From the NCBI GenBank assembly GCA_023634235.1, contig JAMKCF010000014.1, positions 7,710,001 through 7,774,000 on the forward strand: 64,000 nucleotides of DNA, read 5' to 3'. This stretch comes from Pisaster brevispinus (lineage: Eukaryota; Echinodermata; Asteroidea; Forcipulatida; Asteriidae). Position 1 is the first letter of the stretch, and each line of letters begins with the position of its first letter. Below are positions 35,001-50,000 of the stretch, in pieces. The notes beneath the pieces were generated by a model. It saw nothing but the letters and a program-made list of their open reading frames with translations, made no database searches and was not told the DNA's origin. The translations under genes and the position numbers were made by a program.

Positions 35001-38000
35001 GCAAACTTTATCAGGATTCCTAAATACCAGATGGCAAAAACAGTTCTAATTCTCATCTCAATAAAGAGTGCCAGACTATTGTTCCTCTCGATCTCTGCCT
35101 TGGTTTGATTACACTGATTTGTATGGAAGGGAAACAAGATGGTAGCAGAATGATAGGCAGAAAGGTCTATTCCTTACTTCTTACAATTGTTTATCCATTC
35201 TGTCATGTACTAATAATATAATACCTAGTTCTGATATAGCGCATTTTACTTCAATGTATCAATGCACTTTCATTGTTATTGACTCAAATCGGTGACTTGG
35301 ACTCGAGTCTGGCCCAATTCGCTAATTTTGTGACTTGCGACTTGACTTGAGCGAAAATGACTTATGACTTGACTTACTTAAAAGCAAAAATGACTTGGTT
35401 ACAACACTGTTCACTTTACACGAGTGCCCTGGTCATCGGCCAGTAACATTCCTGTAATCTTTCTCAACTCCCTGGGGAGTATACAGCCCTGGGCTGCCAT
35501 GGCACTCTGAAAGGCCTTTTTTATGAAGACATCAACCTCTACCCTCTCAGGTATCCGTTTATACCCCTAGGTAAAGAGAAACTATCATAGTAAAGCATCT
35601 TGCTAAGGGACACAACTGTCATGACCAGGATTCGAACCCACAACTCAATGCTTTAACAACCAGAACACGCTTAGCCAAGACACCACTAACTTTTGTGTGA
35701 TGTTTTTGATTTTTTGTGATGAACTTTTCATAGCAGAATCTCATCTCTGACCTGTTTAGGGGTAATGATGGATGAGTTGACTTCATTTAGGACAGCAGCA
35801 ACTCCATTAGTTGTCTTCCGGACAGGTGCAGTTGAACCCTCCTCTCTTATGTTAATCTTGAACTTGGTGTTATACGTGTCAATGACGGTGCGCGATAAAC
35901 CCCGGAACTGGAAACCAATCTGAAGATCATAGACAAAAATTATTATCATTATTGGAAGAAGTGAACACATTTTTCTTGGTATTTAGATAATGTATTTTAA
36001 TATTAATAATTATACAAGAGTCTTATATAGTGCATGTATCTACGAAAAACGTACTCAAGGTGCTCGAACAAAAACAAACTTTTAAAGACAAATTAAACTC
36101 TGGAGATGTTTGTCTATGATTACACAGACATGCAAGTAACTTTTGCCAAAAGAAAGGAAAATGCCTTAAGAAAACCTTTTAACATTTTAAAAAAAAGAAA
36201 AGTGGTTAAGAGAGAGAATGACCAAACTCACCCCTAACAATGCCTCTGGAGTGACTGGAATAGCTTTGGTAAATTCTCGAATGGAAGATGCAAAATCACC
36301 AGAGCTCCCTACCCATCCTGGACCAAAACAACAGAAATGGGCAAATAAAGTTGCTGTCTATAAATCCATTGCATTGATGTTACATATGGCTACTGACCAT
36401 CATTTTGGGAGAAAATTTGGTGTGCGGAATGCTTCAAACTTTGGGGCAAATGATATAACGGATCTATATTTTTTTGCCATTAATGCATAAACTGGGCCAA
36501 TTTCAGGAAGCTGTTATGCAAAAAATTCTGCTGAGCACATACTTTTGCTAAGCAAAAGTGTGTCTAACAGCTTGAGCAAGAGCATTGTCTAAAATGTGTA
36601 CTGGCTTCCAATACGGCGCAACCAAGTTTATCATGGGGATTCAAGTAAGTTTGTTCCATAGACCAATCCATATGGGATGCCATGTAGCAGTGTTTTCTAA
36701 CATTACTGAGATGCATATGCCTGGCATTCTTTTTCGCATCACAGGCATCATTGAACGATGATGTTGACACAACTATATAGAAAAGGTGGCATGTTACTGC
36801 CTGCATGCTACAATGTACATATCTAACATAAATGTGTCCTATCGTATGATTAAATTGACCCAGTACAAAATTGAACAATTGGTTTTTACATGTAGCTACA
36901 CAAAGCAACAACCTAGCTATATAACATGACAATATGGAGCAACTTTATACCTTTGCAAATAGTGTCCAAAATCCCCCCCCCCCATGCCACAAACAAATTC
37001 CATGCTGGCCCAACCCCCATAATTTTATACAACATGTATATTTTGCTATCGAAATCATAGTCTTATCCTTCTTCTTCTTTTTATCTTGTAAAATAACTCC
37101 TGAGGGGGTCCCGGCAAGACAAAAAGCCAAAGTAATTTTGACATCACACACTTGCAGCTAAGAATTTGTCTGTTTCGATTGAAACTTGCTCAACTTGTAC
37201 AAATCTTTGGCCATGCAAACAATCACCATATTCACAATCATTATACACTCTTTGTTATTGCAAAACTGATACTTCACTAATCTCTGTTATTTGAAGTTTA
37301 GAAAGTAAAACAATAACTTGTTCTTTTTATAAAATTGCAAGCTGTATTTCAGCTAAAAATCCCCTCTTCTAAACTAAAATGATTCCACTTTCATCATTGA
37401 TTTCACTTTCATCATTTCATCAAAGCCTGTGAAGAATATATGTAATATCTTATCTAAAATTTGTTTAAAACTTGTATTATTTGCAAATTTAAAGGAAGAC
37501 AAAAATTCTGCCAGATTTTTTACCTTTTCTTTTTTTGTAAAGTTGAAGTACTGCCAGGGCTACCCTGTAAAATATCTTCAACCCTTCCATGAGATAACAA
37601 TCTATCACACGGACCTATGAAAAAATACAAACACATGTATCAGCAATGGGAGACTTTGGCATGCTAGATGGCAGCAGACTTACCAGGTAAATTTCCATTA
37701 TTTATGCAGTTCTGAGCATGTGCACATTACCAAGAAAAATTAATTTATCAGGTAAGTCTGCTGCCACCTAGCATCCCAAAAGTCCCCCATTGGAGACACT
37801 GCTTCAATTCAAAAGAAATTCATGTCAACACACCAAGTTTGATTTAAATATAAACGAATGTGATTTGCTTGTTGCTTTTTCGATGAGATCATCAATTTTG
37901 GGCTGAACAAAGAAAAACTGACTGGAGAAGGATTTGAACCTGAAGCCTCCGGATTAACGTGCCAGATCTCTACCAACTGAGCTATCTTGTCCTATAAACA

Positions 38001-41000
38001 ATATCTTTATTTGGGGTGCCAATCAGAAGCCATTCAACATGTAACTTCTTTAATAGAGATCACACCCAAGTTTATGATGCAACCCGAGAAGTGGCAGCAG
38101 AGGGATCACCTTAATCAAAACTGTTTACTTTTAAATGTTGAAATATATTTCCACAAACATTAGTGAACGACTTCTCTTGTATAATTTAGCAAAATAAAAC
38201 ACAAAATGTATCAGTTGCTACTCAAATCATTTCCTACTCAATATTGGTATTCATTGTGCACACAAAATGCTTAATCTAAATATTTGTTAATGCAAGAATG
38301 CTGGTGTGGCTGGAGATTCTGTCCCCCCCCCCCATACGGCAAACTGTGTACAAACTTCTTCTGATAGCGCCCTCTTTTGAATCAACCTCCTTCAGTCCAT
38401 GTTAATTTCCCATATGGGGGACAGAATCTCCGGGGAACAGATTTCCCTAAGACACTGGATTTTAAAAATTACTCCCTGTAAACCATGTAAAAATGTATAA
38501 ATTATAATTTTTGCATTGGTAGAAACAACAATGTGATTTAGTTTTGCCCAGTACTGATGTATACAATGTACCATTCAACGCTTTCAAAGTCCAGCTTAAA
38601 ACATTTCCACAGAAATCCAGGGTGGGATTTAACCCACAACTTTATGCACTCTAGCAAAATTCTACAACAGCAGATTAAATTGTTCCAATGAAATCATACA
38701 CATATACTGATATCTCAACTACCAGTAGATGTCTTCATACATGTCATAGTGATGTTCCATTCCAACTTCAGAATCGTTGGGACATTCCCAACTTGAGCTT
38801 TAGGCCTACAGTTTGGATGGCCCAACTATAGCTGGGATTGCCTGACAGTAAGACCCATGATCAGTGGGCCTCTAAAGTAATTTTTTATTCCTTCAAGTTT
38901 CTGTCGACTTGCAACGGGGCTCATACTTAAAGTAATTCCCATGACAACTTAGAAAAACTTGAGAAGAATCAAAGTTTCCCCATCACCTACCCTCACCACC
39001 AAGCCAGCAGTCTGGTGCTGCAACCATCCCATATGCAATATACTGTATAAGAGTCACAGCTCCCTGCATGGTGAAAGTTCTCTGGATCCCAGCTATAGTT
39101 GGGCCAACTGTAACACTCAAGTTGGGACCGGTCTCAACTAACGTATACCCGGTAGTTGGGACGATTCCAACAGTCTTACCAAATGTGTAAATGGAAGATC
39201 CTCTAGAATCCACCAGATCCAATCCTGGTAGACAGCGTCCTGTTCACCGCTCTGTTTAGCAATCAGAGAATTGGCCTGAGTCTGAAAAAGCGACAACGAC
39301 ACACAAAAACATCCACACATCAAAAGCAAATTAATATGCAACTTAAAAGTGGCTGGACTCACAAGATACTGTGCAGAAAACATAACATAAACAGGGATTA
39401 TGTCTGGTGCTAGGAACTGAGAATGGGGTACGAATCCTGGCCATGAATTGTGATGACTGTACAAAAACAATAATCATTTTATTTATTTTATAATAAAAGG
39501 CATCTCCAAAGAATGAGGCTAATTAACTACTTCAAACTTATTGAGCGAGTTTTTAAAATCATATGCAAATTTGTACAACAATCACATCCACAAAAAGCGG
39601 AAAGTTGCTTTCATTTTTTGAAATGAATAAACTTTGAATCAGTTTTGGTTGTGTTTTTAAAATGTGAGGAGACTTTGAGAAGCTGGGGGCAGCGGACATA
39701 CTTATGATTGTTGGCATGCGAACATTTTCTAGAGCAGTGAGTGTGACCCAACCACTCCCCTCCTGCCACCTACATGATGCATCTCGTTATTCCCCATTCA
39801 GTGTTCTCCAAAAACTTATTTTTCAAAACTTTTGGCCATTCTGGATCTAAATTTTGGAAGTTTTACCTTAGCATGCTAAGCATGCTGAATTGAAATGTGG
39901 TTTTTGAAGTATTCTCCTTGGTATTTATTCTAAATGGTTTTATCTTGAGGATTTTTGTGAACTTGATCTAAATTTAAACAAAAAACAAACACAAAATTTT
40001 GACTTAATTTTCTTTGCACATCATCCACAATTCACAAGTATTGGCACGCAATTTGTGCATACTGGCCCGGTACACTACATGTAGCTTGTGCATGGAGAGA
40101 ACCTTCCCATTGCAATGAAAATCTTGGTGTTCTCTTGTGGATTTTTTTCAAGATTTACTGATTAATGAAAATGCAGTTCCTTTGAGCAAAACTGAAGTGA
40201 TGTATAATTTAATAGATGTAAGAGTTGTATCAGGTTAAAAAAAAAAAAAAAAAAAAAAAACCATGGCTCGAATTTTACACTGACCGCAGGCCCAAAAGGC
40301 CAGTGATATTAGTGTTGGGCCAGTAAACTTATGAAGTCCGGCAGTCTTGTGTTTTTCAGTTGAATAACAACACATGTACATGTAGACCTCACTGCGTAAT
40401 ATCTTGAACAGAAATAAACTATGTACAAATGCTGACTTTCAGTCTGAAAAAGACCTTTTAATTCTATTGAATAATGAAGTACATGTGTATGTGGGCCTAC
40501 TTAATACCCAAAGAGACAAATGAGATAAATCTTTTCTTATGTCTAAGTGTAATTACTGTTCAATTAAAAAAAATGTCAGGAATCAGGAAGTTTTTTTTCT
40601 CATTTTGATTCTGATCTTGTAGTAAAAATTCTGGTCCAGTAAACATTGAGCAACAAGCCCTCTGATCTTGTGGATTTTTCTCCTAAATTCAAGCCTTGCA
40701 CACACAGATCCAAGTGTCAATTGATTGGTGCAACACAAGTCACATGTCATCCATTATTCTGCTGTCTATTTATTACCCCAACAAGTCAAAATTTGATATT
40801 GGATAGGCCTGTCCAATAGCATTTAAACCTATTTCATCAGTATCGTTTCCAATATAATCGTTCCCTACCGGTACGTCCAAATGAGGCAAGGTTGGCTCTT
40901 TTGGGTCTTGTGAACAAAATCCCCACAGGCAAGTCAGGTGTGTTTCCATGTATGTACATGTATGCATGTACGTATGTACATCATGTACATAAAAAAACAT

Positions 41001-44000
41001 TCTGTGGCAACAGGATTATCAAACAGTTAATTGCGGAAGGAAATGTGGATGTACATGTAAGCCAAGGTATTAACAGCCACTAATTGTCTTTCAGTTCGCT
41101 CACAAAAACAAAACAAGTCAACTGAGACTGAAACAGCACAGTGTTTTGGGTAACGCATCTATGCCAAGGACTACAAACAAAAAGCATGGATATTGAAATG
41201 AAAAGTGTATAGATGATGAAAAATTAATCAGTACTATGAAAACAAATAAGGGTGGGGAAGTATCAGCAATGGATATTCTGATTAATTGAAGGAGAGCGTT
41301 GAAAATAAATCAATGATTTTGAGATGCTTAGTTGTTCATGAAAGTGCTTGCTCAGAGTTACTATCATGACCATTCTGGGAAACCCAGGGTCATTTTTTTT
41401 ACAGTTGACGAAACTGTCGTGCTTACTGTTACATGTAGCAGAAAATGGGCCTAAAGCATTAAACGGAGGGTGTACTTTTGGTAATTACTCCAAAATTTAA
41501 TGACCATAAAAACTTACTTGGTAAAGAAAGCACTGGAGAGCTATTGATACTATAAAACATTGTGAGCAAGGACATCCTTTGAAGTAATGCAGTTTTAGAG
41601 AAAGAGGTAATTTTTCACCAACAATGTTGAATCTGAGAAAGGCTTCAGGTCTCAGGAATCTGAAAACACACAATTCTATGCAACAATTGTGGCTAAATTT
41701 TTCATTGTTTTCTTTCAAGTTCGATGACGAATTGAGCCCGAATTTTAACAGGTTTGTAGGATACACCTAGCAGCAAAGTGAGGATACTGGTCTTTGACAA
41801 TTACCAAAAGTAAAGCCTGCCTTTAAGTGTATTTTGTAAACGATAGAGCATGTGCACGTTCACAACGGATATGCAATGTGCATCACACTTAATACAAGAA
41901 TTGCCTACATAATAGCGTGCCTTTAGGCTTTTATTTTGCTTCTGGTAAGCAGCAAATTTGAAATAGAATTTCTGCTAAATGGAACTCTTTGTACGGGCTT
42001 TATGACAATGGCAAAGGTGATATTTGAGTGGTAAAAAAACAAACTTTGCAGGACGCTAAGAAGAACACAGAGATTTGTTCACATCTTACGGCAAACTTCT
42101 TGGCCAGTTTTGTGAAGCTCCTTCTGTAGGCCTCAAACTCCACCCAGCTCTGGTCCAAGTACTTGTAATTACGACTGTCGAGGAGGGCAGAGAGACAGTC
42201 AAAGGCCCTCTCTGCGTCCATGTAGTGGAGTAACAGACAGGCCACGGGGTGCAATAGAGGGCAGTAACTGATTTCTGGACGGGTGTGAGCGAGGACGCTG
42301 AGCAGTCGAGCCAGCTGGTCTCGTCCTGATTGGTCGAGTTTGTATGTGGTCAGGTGGTCCTCATTGCCAAAGGTTTGATGACTATCGTTTGAATTGTGAT
42401 CTGGTGACAAAAAAAGCATTTTGTATTCAATTGCAATTTGATTCATTTAGGTTTATCATTTGACTCAAAGTAAATTTGACTCACATAAATTACAGAAGAA
42501 TAAAACTAACCACTAGAAGGTTCTCCCCAGGCTTTTCAAAACTGTGGGGCATTCTGAACCAAAATTTTTGAAGTTTGGCCTTAGCACTCTGAGCTGAAAC
42601 AAGGTCCTCAGAATGTGTTTTACTTTTAAAAGCCCTACTGTGCAATCTGGGGTATTCTAAATAGTTTTAATTTAGGGTTGAACAAAGAAAAATTGACTAG
42701 AGCGAGACATGAACCAACGACCTCCGTATTAACATGCAGGCACTCTACCACCTGAGCTATCTAGCCTGAATTTAGGCAGTCTCCCTATTTGGTCAATATC
42801 TTTGTTCGGGGGTGCCAGACAGAAGCCATACAACTGTTAGCTGCTGTGTAGCCAAGGATCACACCCAAGTTTAGGATACAACCTCGGAAGGGACTAGCCA
42901 AGAAATCACCTTGGTCTTATCTTTAGGTTAAAAAAAAGAAGGTATTATATTACTTTTGTGTGTGTGTGTATCGACCGAAATTTGCGGGTCTCAGCCCGAT
43001 ATTGCTTTTTGCATGGGGAGAACTCTGAACTCTGAATAATTCTGAGCTGATACAATGACACTAATTACTGGAATGGGAAGCTGGTAGGAAGTGAGATGAA
43101 TTATGTCCTATTAGTGTTTTCCTGTTCACAACATGAATGCGAGATGTGGAATTAAAGTGTGATGTATCCAAATAAAAAGAGGAGGACAAATATAAATACA
43201 CATGTAGTAACCTTAAACGCAGGGTGTACTTTTGGTAAATACTCCACAAATTAATGACCAAAAAAACCTTACACTAACCTGTGAAAATTTCATTTCAAAA
43301 GGTGGTCGCGTTTTTTTGAGTTATTGATAAAGTCCGCAATGAATATGTCAATGCAGGAAGAATAATCCATAATAGGAATACACAATCTGAGAAACATTTC
43401 TGACAGTAACACTTCTCAAATTTTGGGGTATAAAAACTGACATCCTTTTACATAACCACATTACTTCGAAGTTAAATGTTTCTCAAAATGCTTTTTACTA
43501 TCGAAGGCTGATGTAGGCTTCAAACCAATAAGTTTTTATTTCCATTAATTTCAAGAGTGATTACCAAACGTATATCTTTTTTTTCAATCAGGACTGTTTT
43601 TCTGTGAATGGGGTGTTTAATTCACATGCAAAATGCATTTGATCTTAACAGCTTTCTCCCTTGACAGTGGTCCGCTGGCCAAATGCCAGTTAAATCACAT
43701 GAGGATCAGTAAAAATTCACTCCAAGTGTTCCTGTTCCTATCCTACAGGAAATGGGCTCCATTTTTAAGTTATTGTATTTTTCCTGATACATATGACATA
43801 GAATTGCAGAGTGCACAAAATATTTTGCTCATTATCAGCCAAGTCTGACTGCACCCAAACTACGGAACTCTTTACATATTCATATTCACTGTTGTACTTG
43901 CATTGACTAGTTTATAAATAATTTAGTCCTAACGACTTTCCTACTCACATCTGCTGGTACAATGTAAATTTTTTAGTCCTTAAGTGCTTTTCTTTTATCG

Positions 44001-47000
44001 TTAATTTTGTTGACTGTTTTCAGGTCTGGGATTTCATCTTTGTGGGGGCAGGGTCGTTTTCATTTTGCAAAGGGCACTTCCATTGGAAGTTTTTAAAAAA
44101 TCTATGGGAAACTTTTGAAGGGAAACCAAGGCCAAGACCAGGACAACAGAGGCCCTCTCCATGGCCTCTGTGTAATTCCTGGACTTTTTTTTGTTCGATT
44201 CCTTGGTTTTTTTTGCGCTTCATATTACCTACATAGACAGCACATTATAAATTACCATACAATTATTGTTATATTAAATCCAAGGATGTTTTTGAAACTA
44301 TGATTTAACCATGTTGCTAAGTACATAAATAAATCAAGTAATAGTCTTTAAGCAGCACCATGATGAAGGACATTTTATGTACATTGCTCTCGTTAAATTG
44401 TTTGCACATTGTAGTTGTACATTTGAACATTCCATTCCTAATTCCTAGGCATGGTACATTGTATTTGACCCTTGTTCAAGCTTATACTATATTCATAGGA
44501 ATATTTCATTCAGTACATTTAAAGATACCTCACTGAATTTTTACTGAATTGATGGTAAAGAATTGTATATATTGTCATTACTTTCCTTCAGTCAAGGAAG
44601 TTATAATCTTTCATTTTGAGACACCAAAAGAAAAGCTAAAATACTAGTAAAAGGGTCATTCCGTGCCAACTCGCCTAAAATCCTGAAAAGTTCGGCAGGC
44701 TCCATCTCAGATTTTGCTAATATTTTTTCAAGTGGTTATTTGACAACGTGGGACATTACTGACATATTTACAAATTTTTCCCAATAACACTTTGCATCCA
44801 GTCTACTTGTGTGAGAAAGAAAAAAATGGTTTTTCAACTCCTTCACGTAAAAAAAAAAAATGAATATGCCTAGATTAAGGTATTTGCTGTGTATGCTATT
44901 TAGTGACAGCACTTGTTTACAAAAGAGCCACAGAGCCTGGACATCTGCAGGCATGGTTTGTACACTACAGAAGCGTAGTGCCGCCACATGAATAAAAAAA
45001 AATGTAGCTATCTTATCTCCATTTGTAGATACAGACCTCTAAAAATGCCGAAAACACAAAAAGTCAATTTGAAGGGGCGGGGCTTAATTTTTTAGGGGGT
45101 CATACATGTATCTAACAAATTATGAAGAGTAGGATTCTAAAATTTTGCGTGTGTTCATGGCACCCATAGAGGATTGTTTTGTTTTTTAAATTGCAAAATC
45201 TGAGACGGAGCCTGCCGACCCGTCAGGTGAGTTGGCACGGAATGACCCAAAAGTTAGTTACAAGAAACAAAAATTAGTTAATACTGTATAGGGATCACCC
45301 AACATAAATCTCACATAACCAGAAGTTATTTACACAAAATGTGCATGGTATCTTGACTACTGTCAACATATATTACACCAAGAGAATAAACGATAAATTT
45401 GTTGGTCTTTCGTTGAAAAATTTGCCGATGCAACTTTAAGGACCAACAAAATAGATGTACATGTAAGCTTTGATAGGCCTCAGCTTTCTAATAATTTGAA
45501 CCAGACACGGCCTTCACTGTATTTTTATGGCCCAATAAAATTTGCAATTATGATTTTAAAATAGGAAGGATATTATGGTAGATTCCGAACTGCCATTGCT
45601 TCAAGCGCATGTTGTAAGGCAGTGTCTTGTGCAGTGAACACCGTGAATTTACAGCCATGGAATGACAAACATTGTGATTACCGAAGGACTTCCTTTGCCA
45701 TTTCTATTTCCCTAGGCCTTTCTCCTCCATTGGAACTCAAGGCCTGCCCTAGAAGAGAATCAATGGAGGACATCTACCACACTGAATAAAAGGCAAAAAA
45801 TGAATTGGATTGAACCAGCCACAGCATCAAAATAAGAACGTGAGAATGTACATGTAGTGAGCTGGTGAACCAGTCATGCATTCCCAAATTGTACATGTTG
45901 TATGCATGGTCAAGCCGGACAGTTCACATTGGGTGATTTTCAAAGTGGTTTATTTTATGTGTTACAAACAAACACTCCCAAAACACAAATAACAGCATTA
46001 TTTTCTGTGTGTGTGGATTTTATTCTAAACCCACTATAATGTTCCATGCACTTTTCTTTTGTTTAAAACTGCATGTACAATGCATACGTGTATGTAATTT
46101 AACAAGTGAAAACACTTTCTGCTAAAACATTATCAAATCTTCCATCCATGGATAAGTTAGTATAAAAACTATTTTCTTTTTTTAATGAGTAAATGACAAT
46201 CAAATGAGGTGAACTTTATATTGAATGCAAGAAAATGTGTACATTGCATCGACTGTACGTTAGAATTATTATGTGTACAGTAGTTTAGATTAGCTGATCA
46301 TTAATCAACATTCTGCTAATTAACACTGGACTAAGATTACCAGTAGCCAGGTCCTAATTATCAGGAAGTATGTATTGATTGCAAGCCAGATATTACTGGC
46401 ATACATGTACCTGATGACCAATTACATCTTTGTAGGCTATTACATGTTAGGTAATTTTGTCTTTTACCTGTTCCAAAAGACAATTATTGAACGATCATGG
46501 AGGAAACTGGTACTGGTACACTGTGCACTATACATGTACATGCACTGTTTTCACTTGACATACTTGAGGGAACAGCATGTACAGTACACATTATTTGTCC
46601 AAACCAAAATCATTTATTTAAGCAAGAATTAAAATAGTTCATACATGTCCAAATGTAGGCCTTAACTGTTAAAGAAAATATAAGAATAAATAAATTGATA
46701 AATACAATCATGATACAATGAGGGCGTCTTGTGAGGGGATTGCATTTCAAAAAAATCTTCCTTAGACTGCAGGTCTTATGGGTCTCTTGGCACTTACCAC
46801 ACCAGAAATAATATATAAAGACCTGAAATACACAAATGTATTTCAATCTTTTGCTTTTAAATTTGCATGGCCTGAATTTCGCTGGAAAAAATGTTTTTCT
46901 TTCTTTTTGCTCTGAATGTCCGGTTACAACATTGCATCTTATAAGAAATGTTGCAGAATCTGCTCAATCGTTTTTTAAAAAACTCCCCCGTGGTTTTTGC

Positions 47001-50000
47001 ACTAAGCCTGCCACAGTCCGTACGGTATGGACATATTTATCTATTCCCCTTGAACACAACGTATGGTATCGCTGGCATTTATCAAGTTGATAATCCTTTT
47101 AAAAATGGATCATATTCAGGTCATACCAGTTTAAATGTATCCACCCCTATCAAATTATTATAATTGCAAACATGTGTTATGTACATGTACTCGTGTAGGG
47201 GAAAAAAGGGGGTAGGCCTACATGATTATAGAGCTATTGGATGCCTGCAAGGACTCTACTGTACCACTGAGCATGCACTGGGTTCTCCCCATGTACAAGC
47301 TAGCATATTGGGCCAATACTTCTGAATTGCGTGTCGATACGCGTAAATTTTGGTCGATACGCAAAAACAAAAATCAAGAGAAAACCAAAAAGAATGCTCC
47401 AGATTGCACAGTAGAGCTTTTAAAACCAAGATACTGTAAACACCAAGTAGAAAACATTCTGAAGATGTTGTTTCAATTTAGCATGCTTCGGCCAAACATA
47501 AAACAAAATTTTTAGTCCAGAATGCCCCATAGTTTTGAAAAAACCTGGAAAGAACCCTGAAACCCACTCCTCAGCACTGAGTATAGACCCGACAAATGTA
47601 CACCATTTATGTATGGAGAGTGTTGATAACACATTGTTGTTATCTAAAATGTAATATTCTTTATTCCTGATGCTATGCAGTTTAAGAGCAGACTCCCAAT
47701 GGAGCATTAGCGACAACGATTACCGAGTTTCAGTATTACTTTTCGTAGAACATACAATCCCTTGTATTGCATTCAAATTCAATTTGAATTCAAGTCCCAA
47801 AATATTTTATGTAAGCCCTTCCCTCAACTACCTCATATGTACTTGCCCTTGTTATATTGATCTTTGTGCCCTAAATACTTTATTATACGCCTAGGCTTTC
47901 TGATTTTGTAAAGGAAACTGTGCCCTTTTTTGTAAGGGAAATTCGCCCTACCCCTTCATGTAAATGTTCAAGATAACAATGTACCTCAACTGCTCAAAAC
48001 ATATCTGGCAGTTTGATCAAACCAAAGTTATTAAAAAATTATTCAGTCGTTTCCCTTGGTTTACTGCTTGGTATTTGAAATGAAAAGTCGCGTCACTTTA
48101 AGGTGATCCCTCTGCTGCTGCTTCCCAGGTTGTACTGTAAACTTGGGTGTGATCCCTGGCTTACCGGCAGTTGCAGGTTGTATGGCTTCTGACTGGCACC
48201 CCGAAAAAAGATATTGACAAAATAGGGGGACTGCCATCATTAGAAAGCTTAGTTGGTGGACATGGTAGAGCGTCGGCGTGCTTGTCCGGAGGTCGTAGGT
48301 TCAAGTCCCGCTCTAGTCAAACTTTCTTTGTTCAAGCCAAAAGTTGTTTTTAAATTCACACAAATTTGAAAATTAACAGCTCTAGAAGTGTATTTCTGAA
48401 TAAATTACTGAAACTGTAATTAATTTCTTTATGTTCCCAATTTCACCTTGAATTGATGTCCATTGGTGTGGAAAAACAATTTATGGGAACTGGTGGGCTT
48501 GGTGATGATTCAACTAATTGTTTAAAGGTTCATGTAGAATGAAAAACAAGTAATTGTTATTCCAAGGCCCTGTTTGGAATATATCCTATGTTCCAAGTAT
48601 AAAAAGATGATTAAAATAATTTGACATTTATTTTGACAACAGAACCACCTAAATATTGGAATAATTTGTTGAGAATTGGAGGATCACTATTCAATGGCTG
48701 ATTGATCAGGACCAACTGTCTTTTCCCATTATTTGTGCCTTCATTTATTGATTTCGCTTACATAAACATACTTTTTTCTTGTGCTCTACAAATACCAATT
48801 CTTATTATTATTTCCAACATGTCGGACAGCCAAGATGTGTTACGCACATGCATCAAAAGCAATGCTCTTTCCACCTAATTGTCAAGTTATAGTAGCTGTA
48901 ACTTCTTATAATTCTCATAACTACAATAAATAGTTAATGACCTGACGTTTCAACCCTGTAGCGGAGTCTTTCTTGAAAGCTGAAAAGAAAAGTACTATGC
49001 TAGGGTTGAAACATCGGGGCCCAATTTCATGGCTCTGCTTACCGCCGAATTCTGCACTTGCGAACACTATTCTCTGCGCCGAATTTCTGCGCTAGCTGTG
49101 TAAGCGAAGAATGCCTAGTAACGTGGAGTACGCACGCGCACAAGCAAATATTCTCCGCTAACCCATGAAATACACTTGACGTAAGCAAAGAACTCCCTGC
49201 TTCCGTAAGCAGAGCCATGAAAATTGGCATTTATACCATACTTGTAAGTCCTTTTGTTTGGTAAGCAGTTTGCAACAGATGACGCTATTTTCTCAACTCC
49301 CACAACTATTATTTTTTATTATCAACTTGATCGTGTGACCTTGACAAGGAGTTGAATCAACTGTGGGTTGATGAATCAATTCTACTTCCGAATCTAGCCA
49401 ATGACTTCCTGAACTGACCTAGTTGGTGCCAAAAAAATACAATCTGCTCTAACAAAGCTGTCTGGGACATGTACAGTGAATTCTTTATTTAATGGATACC
49501 ATTAGAGGGGCCTATTATTGCATCAGGGATTAAAAATAATGGTAGGCCTAAATGTAAATAAAGCTAGAAAGAAGTCTTCCTGCAGTTAAGATGTCTGCTC
49601 TAGAGAGTGAAAGGTCAATGGGCAAAATCCCAACCGAAGACTCAGAAGGAAGATCTTTCCTTCTCCAAGGCATTCTAGAGGACATTTCCCAAAGACTCGG
49701 AGGGAAGATCTTTCCTTCCTTAAGGAGTTGGAGGGCATTCCGGAGGGCATTATCCGAAGACTCAGAAGGACATGAAGGAAGATCTTTCCTTCTCCAAGGA
49801 CTCAGAAGGCATTCCGAAGGGCATTTTCCAAAGACTCAGACATTGTCAGAGGAAAGATCTTTAAGGAGTTGGAGGGCATTCCGCAGGGCATTCTCCAAAG
49901 ACTCAGAGGGAAGATCTTTCCTTCCTTAAGGAGTTGGAGGGCATTCCGGACGGCATTATCCGAAGACTCAGAAGGACATGAAGGAAGATCTTTCCTTCTC

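Noticed and set aside
36564..36932. 122-codon minus-strand ORF in the TBC1D24-like gene
   Set aside because: It lies wholly in an intron between recognised exons 4 and 5, has no domain, and has a cysteine/histidine-rich random composition.
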